Below, piece by piece: positions 5,073 through 9,405 of a stretch of DNA of 9,405 bases. The DNA is from Leucobacter sp. GTDB taxonomy: Bacteria; Actinomycetota; Actinomycetes; Actinomycetales; Microbacteriaceae. A model generated the notes under the pieces. That model searched no databases and was not told the origin of the DNA. It saw only the letters and a list, made by a program, of their open reading frames with translations. Position 1 is the first letter of the stretch. The number at the start of each line of letters is the position of its first letter. The DNA is taken from the NCBI GenBank assembly GCA_031178565.1, contig JAPSIU010000091.1, positions 1 to 9,405 on the forward strand, read 5' to 3'. The position numbers were made by a program, and so were the translations under genes.

Positions 5073-5314
5073 GCGGGGTCGTCGCACCGTCGCTGACGCT
5101 CGGCGGACGGGCGGAGCGCCGCTTCGAGTGCTCGCGCGCCGGATGCCGCGAGGAGGCGCTCTGGGCGATCCTCTGGCGCAACCCCAAGATCCACACCGAG
5201 GATCGCCGCAAGACCTGGCTCGCGTGCGACGAGCACCTCGTCGTGCTCCGCGAATTCCTGGCGGCCCGCAGCTTCCCGCTCGACGTGCTGCCGGTGGGTG
5301 AGCTCGATGGCTGA
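5069..5314 (+). CDS. Small conserved protein with a likely Cys/His metal site
   Basis: An 81-residue soluble protein without an established function. Two cysteines are spaced C21-x4-C26 (ECSRAGC), and a second pair lies in ACDEH (C53, H56), a layout that suggests a small zinc site. H42 lies between them. The centre, AILWRNPKIHTEDRRKTW, is basic and aromatic. From memory, similar small proteins occur in actinobacteria next to SURF1 and are sometimes labelled acetone carboxylase, for which nothing here gives support. The GTG at 5069 shares GTGA with the DUF3099 stop, and its own 3' end overlaps SURF1 by 8 nt, so the three genes form a tightly coupled operon. Open frame upstream of 5069 is antisense to fabG. 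A role in oxidase assembly or metal handling is inferred only from position. Confidence 0.8.
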   Translation: MSGVVAPSLTLGGRAERRFECSRAGCREEALWAILWRNPKIHTEDRRKTWLACDEHLVVLREFLAARSFPLDVLPVGELDG

Positions 5315-6215
5315 GCGGCGGACGGGCGCACAACCGGAGATCCGCGACCCCGATGCGGGGCAGCCGGGCTGGAGCTTCCTCCGCTCGCCCCGATGGATCG
5401 GCTACTTCGCGCTGCTGCTCATCTTCTCGATCGCCTGCGTGCTCCTCGGGAACTGGCAGTTCGATCGTCGCGACGAGGCGAGGGCCGAGATCGAGCGCAT
5501 CGACAACAACTACGACGCCCCCGCCGTCTCGCTCGCCGAGGAGCTCCCCCGGCTCGAGGGCTTCGACGAGGACGCCCAGAAGTGGCGCACGGTCGAGGTG
5601 ACGGGCGAGTATCTCGGCGAGCCGTTCCTCGCCCGCAACCGCCCCGGTCCCGGCGGCGTCGGATCCGACCTCATCCAGCCCCTGCGCACGCCGACGGGCG
5701 AGGTGTTCTTCGTGGACCGCGGCTGGGTGCCGATCGACGGCGGCGAGGCCGAGCGGGAGGGGCTGCAGGAGGCCGATCTGCCGCGGGTGCCGGAGGGCGA
5801 GGTCACGGTGGAGGCCCGGCTGCGCGCGGCCGAACCGGAGATCCCCGGTCGCTCGACCTCGGGTCGCACGGTGGCGAGCATCGAACTCCCCGAGCTTGCG
5901 CGGCTCGCCGGCGTCGAGGGCGACGCCTACACGGGCGCCTACGGGATGCTGATCTCGGAGACGCCCGCCGGTGAGCACGGGGTGCTGCCGCCGAAGCCGG
6001 AGCGCGACGAGGGGCCGCACCTCTCCTACGCGCTGCAGTGGTACGTGTTCATCCTGATCGCCGCGATCGGCGTGGGGTTCGCCGCGCGGCAGGAGTACCG
6101 GAGGCTGAACGCCGGCAGCCGGATCGTGCGGGACCAGGATCGCCGCAGCGCCGAGCGGAGGAAGCGGCGCGGGCCGAGCGACGCGGACGTCGAGGACGCT
6201 CTCCTCGACCGCTGA
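5307..6215 (+). CDS. SURF1 family cytochrome oxidase biogenesis protein
   Basis: SURF1 (Shy1) proteins sit in the cytoplasmic membrane and help assemble haem-copper oxidases, with haem delivery to subunit I proposed in bacteria. This 302-residue protein has the family layout: a first membrane helix near residues 30-48 ending in LGNWQFDRR (the GxWQ-R motif), a large extracytoplasmic domain with ARNRPG, DRGWVP and a GPHLSYALQWY motif, and a second helix near 244-259. A 43-residue, strongly basic C-terminal tail faces the cytoplasm. The ATG at 5307 overlaps the preceding gene by 8 nt. A GTG at 5298 is in frame and would add three residues. I prefer the ATG because overlap is smaller and a G-rich stretch precedes it. 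It converges with the ABC-F gene only 17 nt away, with no clear terminator between them. Confidence 0.92.
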   Translation: MAERRTGAQPEIRDPDAGQPGWSFLRSPRWIGYFALLLIFSIACVLLGNWQFDRRDEARAEIERIDNNYDAPAVSLAEELPRLEGFDEDAQKWRTVEVTGEYLGEPFLARNRPGPGGVGSDLIQPLRTPTGEVFFVDRGWVPIDGGEAEREGLQEADLPRVPEGEVTVEARLRAAEPEIPGRSTSGRTVASIELPELARLAGVEGDAYTGAYGMLISETPAGEHGVLPPKPERDEGPHLSYALQWYVFILIAAIGVGFAARQEYRRLNAGSRIVRDQDRRSAERRKRRGPSDADVEDALLDR

Positions 6216-6232
6216 CGAGCCCCGCGCTCCCG

Positions 6233-7831
6233 CTACGCCAGCTCGATGAGCTCCAGGTACTCCTTCGACCAGTGATCCTCGGTCGCGTCGGGCATGATGA
6301 GCACTCGCTCGGGGTCGAGCGCCTCGACGGCGCCCTGGTCGTGCGAGACGAGCACGACCGCGCCCGTGAAGTGCGCGAGGGCGTCGAGGATCTCCTCGCG
6401 GCTCGCCGGGTCCAGGTTGTTCGTCGGCTCGTCGAGCAGCAGCACGTTCGCGCTCGACACGACGAGCATCGCCAGCGCGAGCCGCGTCTTCTCGCCGCCC
6501 GACAGCACCCCCGCCGGCTTGTGCACGTCGTCGCCCGTGAACAGGAAGGACCCGAGCACCCTGCGCGCCTCGGTCTCGGTGAGGTGCCGCGACACGGAGA
6601 CCATGTTCTGCAGCACGCTGGCCTTGACGTCGAGCGTCTCGTGCTCCTGCGCGTAGTAGCCGACCTTGAGCCCGTGACCCGCGACGATCTCGCCGGTGTC
6701 GGGCTCGTCCACCTGGGCGAGCAGTCGGAGCAGCGTCGTCTTGCCCGCGCCGTTGAGGCCGAGGATCACGACCTTCGAACCACGGTCGATCGCGAGATCC
6801 ACCCCCGCGAAGATCTCGAGGGATCCGTAGGACTTCGACAGTCCCTGCGCCATGAGCGGGGTCTTGCCGCAGGGCGCCGGATCCGGGAAGCGCAGCTTCG
6901 CCACGCGATCGGCCTGACGCACCTCCTCGAGGCCCGACAGCATCTTCTCGGCGCGTGCGACCATCTGGTGCGCGGCGGCGGCCTTCGATGCCTTCGCTCC
7001 GAAGCGCGCGGCCTGGTCCTTGAGCACCGAAGCCTTCTTCTCGACGTTCGACCGCTCCTTGCGGCGACGCTCCTCGTCGGCGGCGCGCTGGCGCAGGTAC
7101 AGCTTCCAGCCCATGTTGTAGATGTCGATGACCTGGCGGTTCGCGTCGAGGTAGAAGACGCGGTTCACGGTCTCCCCGACGAGGTCGATGTCGTGGCTGA
7201 TCACGATCACGCCGCCCTTGTAGGTCTTCAGGAACTCGCGGAGCCACACGATCGAGTCGGCGTCGAGGTGGTTGGTCGGCTCGTCGAGGATCATCGTGTC
7301 GGCGTCGGAGAAGAGGATCCGCGCGAGCTCGATGCGGCGTCGCTGGCCACCGGAGAGGGTGCCGAGCGGCTGGTCGAGGATCCGGTCGGGCAGTCCGAGG
7401 TTGTGCGAGATCGACGCGGCCTCCGACTCGGCAGCGTAGCCGCCGAGGGCGTGGAAGCGATCAGTCAGGTTCCCGAACCGCTTCATCGCCTTCTCCGCGA
7501 CGGCGGGATCGTCGGAGGCCATCTCCTCCGTCGCCCTGGCCATGTTCTTGGTGAGCGTGCCGAGGCCCCGGGCGTCGAGGATCCGGTGCCTCGCCAGCTG
7601 CTCGGGGTCGCCGCTGCGCGGGTCCTGCGGAAGGAAGCCGAGCTCCCCCGAGACCGTGATGTGCCCCTCCGCGGGCTGCAGCTCGCCGGAGAGGGTGCGC
7701 GTGAGCGTGGTCTTGCCCGCGCCGTTGCGTCCGACGAGACCGATCTTGTCGCCCGGGTTCACCCGGAACGTGACGCCCGACATGAGTCGGCGGGCGCCGA
7801 CATCGATCGCGAGGTCTTCGACGGTAATCAT
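6233..7831 (-). CDS. ABC-F family ATPase (Rv1473-like)
   Basis: A 532-residue protein with two ATPase domains and no membrane segment, as in ABC-F translation factors that bind the ribosomal E site or protect against antibiotics. Domain one has Walker A GRNGAGKTT (34-42), LSGGQ (159-163), catalytic E184 and H213. A basic, charged linker of about residues 245-310, rich in Arg, Lys, Glu and Ala, forms the P-site tRNA interaction motif region. Domain two has GLNGAGKTT (358-366), LSGGE (443-447), E468 and H497. Both sites look catalytically intact. As I recall it, Rv1473 of M. tuberculosis shares the same start, linker and the WSKEYLELIELA-like end. Rv1473 is annotated as a macrolide transport ATPase, but a ribosomal role is more likely. 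The ATG at 7831 follows AAGGAG with a 9-nt spacer. Confidence 0.9.
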   Translation of the reverse strand: MITVEDLAIDVGARRLMSGVTFRVNPGDKIGLVGRNGAGKTTLTRTLSGELQPAEGHITVSGELGFLPQDPRSGDPEQLARHRILDARGLGTLTKNMARATEEMASDDPAVAEKAMKRFGNLTDRFHALGGYAAESEAASISHNLGLPDRILDQPLGTLSGGQRRRIELARILFSDADTMILDEPTNHLDADSIVWLREFLKTYKGGVIVISHDIDLVGETVNRVFYLDANRQVIDIYNMGWKLYLRQRAADEERRRKERSNVEKKASVLKDQAARFGAKASKAAAAHQMVARAEKMLSGLEEVRQADRVAKLRFPDPAPCGKTPLMAQGLSKSYGSLEIFAGVDLAIDRGSKVVILGLNGAGKTTLLRLLAQVDEPDTGEIVAGHGLKVGYYAQEHETLDVKASVLQNMVSVSRHLTETEARRVLGSFLFTGDDVHKPAGVLSGGEKTRLALAMLVVSSANVLLLDEPTNNLDPASREEILDALAHFTGAVVLVSHDQGAVEALDPERVLIMPDATEDHWSKEYLELIELA

Positions 7832-7902
7832 GGTGCAGGGCTCCTTGGACGTGCCGGCTCGGTGTTGCGGGCGCCGAGGTTCTGGCTCAGGGCAACCTTG
7901 CT

Positions 7903-7908
7903 ATTCTA
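7903..7908 (-). promoter_or_regulatory. Possible -10 hexamer for the ABC-F gene, overlapping the pgl stop
   Basis: TAGAAT on the minus strand begins with the TAG stop codon of pgl. Initiation near 7896 would give a leader of about 65 nt before the ABC-F start. If real, the ABC-F gene can be expressed apart from gnd and pgl. No -35 consensus is visible within the pgl end. Confidence 0.4.
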
Positions 7909-8634
7909 CCGGCTCTCGGCATCGAGGACGCCGAGAGCGGCTCGATCGCCCCAGAGCACCGTCTCGAGCGCCCCCCTGAGCCGTGCGGCAGGCAGCGCGC
8001 TCGCGGGATCGAGGAGCCCGCGCACCGCGGTGCCCTTCCCCTCGCCGGACACGAGCAGCCAGACGCGCTCGGCGCGTCGGAGCTCCGGGAGACTGAGGGT
8101 GATGCGTTCGGGCGGGGGCTTCGGGGACTCGCGCACGGGAAGCGCCGCGGGCGTCCCGGGGTCGTCCCGGAGCAGGTCGTCCCGGCCCGGGAACAGTGAG
8201 GCGACGTGCCCGTCCTCCCCCACCCCGTTGAGGGCGACGTCGACGCGTTCGACGCGTTCGATCGTCTCGGCGTACTGCTCCGCGGCTGCGTCGAGGGAGA
8301 GCCCCGCGTCGGAGGCGGGCATCCGGTGCACGAGCGCGGGGTCCGTCTCCACCGCGCCGAAGAGCGTCTCGTCTGCGAGCCGGTCGTTGCGATCGGCGTG
8401 CCCCGACGGCACCCAGCGCTCATCGCCCCAGACGAAGCGGACGCGCCTCCAGTTCACGGAGTCGCGTTCGGGGTGCTCGGCGAGCGCGGCGAGGATGCGG
8501 GCCCCCGCGCCGCCCCCGGTGAGCACGAGGCACGGCACCGCGTCCTCCGCCTGCCGGGCTCGGCAGACGCCGAGGATCGCCGTTGCGACGGCGCTCCCCA
8601 GCGCGTCGAGATCGTTCACGCGTTCGATGCGCAT
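7906..8634 (-). CDS. pgl: 6-phosphogluconolactonase
   Basis: This 242-residue enzyme hydrolyses 6-phosphoglucono-1,5-lactone to 6-phosphogluconate, the second step of the oxidative pentose phosphate pathway. Its motifs are LTGGGAG (38-44, phosphate-binding loop), GDERWVP followed by DRND, and GVGEDGHVASLFPG, which carries the general-base histidine and the conserved aspartate. The length fits the DevB/SOL family rather than the beta-propeller lactonases. The ATG at 8634 follows AAAGGGAG with a 7-nt spacer. A GTG directly before it at 8637 is also possible and adds one residue. The gene is downstream of gnd, which uses its product, with a 40-nt gap, so the two are probably one transcript. A weak TAGCCT at 8672-8677 could be an internal promoter. 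The stop codon is part of a possible promoter for the ABC-F gene. Confidence 0.92.
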   Translation of the reverse strand: MRIERVNDLDALGSAVATAILGVCRARQAEDAVPCLVLTGGGAGARILAALAEHPERDSVNWRRVRFVWGDERWVPSGHADRNDRLADETLFGAVETDPALVHRMPASDAGLSLDAAAEQYAETIERVERVDVALNGVGEDGHVASLFPGRDDLLRDDPGTPAALPVRESPKPPPERITLSLPELRRAERVWLLVSGEGKGTAVRGLLDPASALPAARLRGALETVLWGDRAALGVLDAESR

Positions 8635-8641
8635 CACTGCA

Positions 8642-8649
8642 CTCCCTTT
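8642..8649 (-). promoter_or_regulatory. Ribosome binding site that decides the pgl start
   Basis: AAAGGGAG on the minus strand lies 7 nt before the ATG at 8634 but only 4 nt before the adjacent GTG at 8637. The spacing favours the ATG. Confidence 0.6.
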
Positions 8650-8674
8650 CGTCCGTCGAGACCAGGCGTCGAGG

Positions 8675-9405
8675 CTAGGCGTCGATCTCCGAGCGGTCGC
8701 CCGACCACAGCGTGTGGAAGGTGCCCGGCCGGTCGACCCGCTGGTAGGTGTGGGCGCCGAAGAAGTCGCGCTGCCCCTGGATCAGCGCGGCCGGCAGGCG
8801 CTCGGCGCGCACGCCGTCGTAGTACGCGAGCGACGACGAGAACGCCGGGGCGGGGATCCCGGTGCTCGCCGCGTGCGCGACGACGCGGCGCCAGGCTTCC
8901 TGGCCGCGGGCGAGCGCGTCGGCGAAGTACGGAGCCGCCATGAGGAGCGGCAGCTCGGGCTCGGCCGCGTAGGCTTCGGCGATGCGGTTCAGGAACTGCG
9001 CGCGGATGATGCATCCCGCGCGCCAGATCTTCGCGACCGCCCCGAGGTCGATGCGCCAGCCGTACTCGTCGGCGCCGGCCCGGATCTCGTCGAAGCCCTG
9101 CGAGTAGGCGACGATCTTCGACGCGTAGAGCGCTTGCCGCACGTCCTCGATGAAGGCGGCCTCGTCGTCGATGTCGAGCGATGCGGCCGGGCCGGGCAGG
9201 GCGGAGGCTGCCGTGCGCTGCTCGGCCCGGGAGGAGAGCGAGCGCGCGAAGGTGGCCTCGGCGATCCCGGAGACCGGGACGCCGAGGGCGAGCGCGGTCT
9301 GCACGGTCCAGGCGCCGGTGCCCTTGGCGCCGGCCTGGTCGAGGATCACGTCGACGAGGGGCCTCCCCGTTTCCGCGTCCACGTGGGCGAGCACCTCCGC
9401 GGTGA
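8675..9405 (-). CDS. gnd: 6-phosphogluconate dehydrogenase, C-terminal part (partial)
   Basis: The last 242 residues of the gene are visible. The 5' end, with the NADP-binding Rossmann domain and the catalytic lysine, lies beyond the right edge. The enzyme oxidatively decarboxylates 6-phosphogluconate to ribulose 5-phosphate and makes NADPH. The visible part is the all-helical C-terminal domain: VDVILDQAGAKGTGAWT, a substrate-binding segment, then IWRAGCIIRA, and near the end QRDFFGAHTYQRVD and FHTLW, whose arginine and histidine reach into the active site of the partner subunit. The full family length is about 470-485 residues, so about half is missing. The frame stays open across the edge, so the GTG at 9394 is not a start. 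pgl follows 40 nt downstream. The TAG stop lies inside a TAGCCT hexamer. Confidence 0.95.
   Translation of the reverse strand, partial: TAEVLAHVDAETGRPLVDVILDQAGAKGTGAWTVQTALALGVPVSGIAEATFARSLSSRAEQRTAASALPGPAASLDIDDEAAFIEDVRQALYASKIVAYSQGFDEIRAGADEYGWRIDLGAVAKIWRAGCIIRAQFLNRIAEAYAAEPELPLLMAAPYFADALARGQEAWRRVVAHAASTGIPAPAFSSSLAYYDGVRAERLPAALIQGQRDFFGAHTYQRVDRPGTFHTLWSGDRSEIDA

Noticed and set aside
4563..7247. An 894-codon open frame on the minus strand
   Set aside because: It is antisense to the DUF3099, mini-protein and SURF1 genes and overlaps the ABC-F gene out of frame. Its product is Arg/Ala/Gly/Pro-rich with no motif, as expected from a GC-rich third-position shadow.
8206..8943. Plus-strand 245-codon frame opposite pgl and gnd
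   Set aside because: Crosses two well-supported minus-strand genes and has no recognisable motif.
1..9405. Mobile elements, CRISPR arrays, toxin-antitoxin or defence genes, tRNA and rRNA genes
   Set aside because: No transposase, integrase, terminal repeats, spaced repeats or RNA gene signatures were seen. Base composition and gene style look even across the window.

Overview
This is a high-GC window with actinobacterial gene content. Three things point that way: a DUF3099 membrane protein, a SURF1 protein, and an ABC-F ATPase that closely resembles mycobacterial Rv1473 as I remember that sequence. The start sites also fit, being a mix of strong GAAAGGA-type ribosome sites and leaderless starts with a TANNNT hexamer 6-7 nt before the start codon. 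Gene order and style suggest Microbacteriaceae, perhaps Leucobacter or a relative. That genus-level guess is inference only. I see no mobile element, phage gene, CRISPR array, tRNA or rRNA, and no stretch over 300 bases lacks a gene. Most genes are ordinary chromosomal housekeeping genes.

Layout. Positions 1-82 hold the 5' end of an alpha/beta-hydrolase gene (minus). A DEDDh exonuclease (224-922, plus) diverges from it. The exonuclease converges on type-B ribosomal protein L31 (983-1231, minus), with a strong 11-bp hairpin between them. Next come a stand-alone COG1119-type ABC ATPase (1360-2145, minus) and serB (2228-2866, plus), divergent from an 82-bp gap that appears to hold two leaderless promoters. 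serB converges on a PEP mutase/isocitrate lyase superfamily protein (2910-3719, minus), which lies downstream of fabG (3818-4528, minus).

fabG diverges from a three-gene plus-strand operon of overlapping genes: a DUF3099 membrane protein (4659-5072), an 81-residue protein with Cys/His pairs that look like a metal site (5069-5314), and SURF1 (5307-6215). SURF1 proteins assist haem-copper oxidase assembly, so the two small partners may act at the membrane or in respiratory-chain assembly. SURF1 converges on an ABC-F ATPase (6233-7831, minus). Upstream of the ABC-F gene, and pointing the same way, lie pgl (7906-8634) and the 3' two-thirds or less of gnd (8675-9405, cut by the window edge), two enzymes of the oxidative pentose phosphate pathway.

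What is worth a second look is mainly at gene boundaries: four apparently leaderless genes, hairpins and repeats at promoters and between convergent genes, and the small unnamed protein in the SURF1 operon. I did not find a convincing new biological system here.
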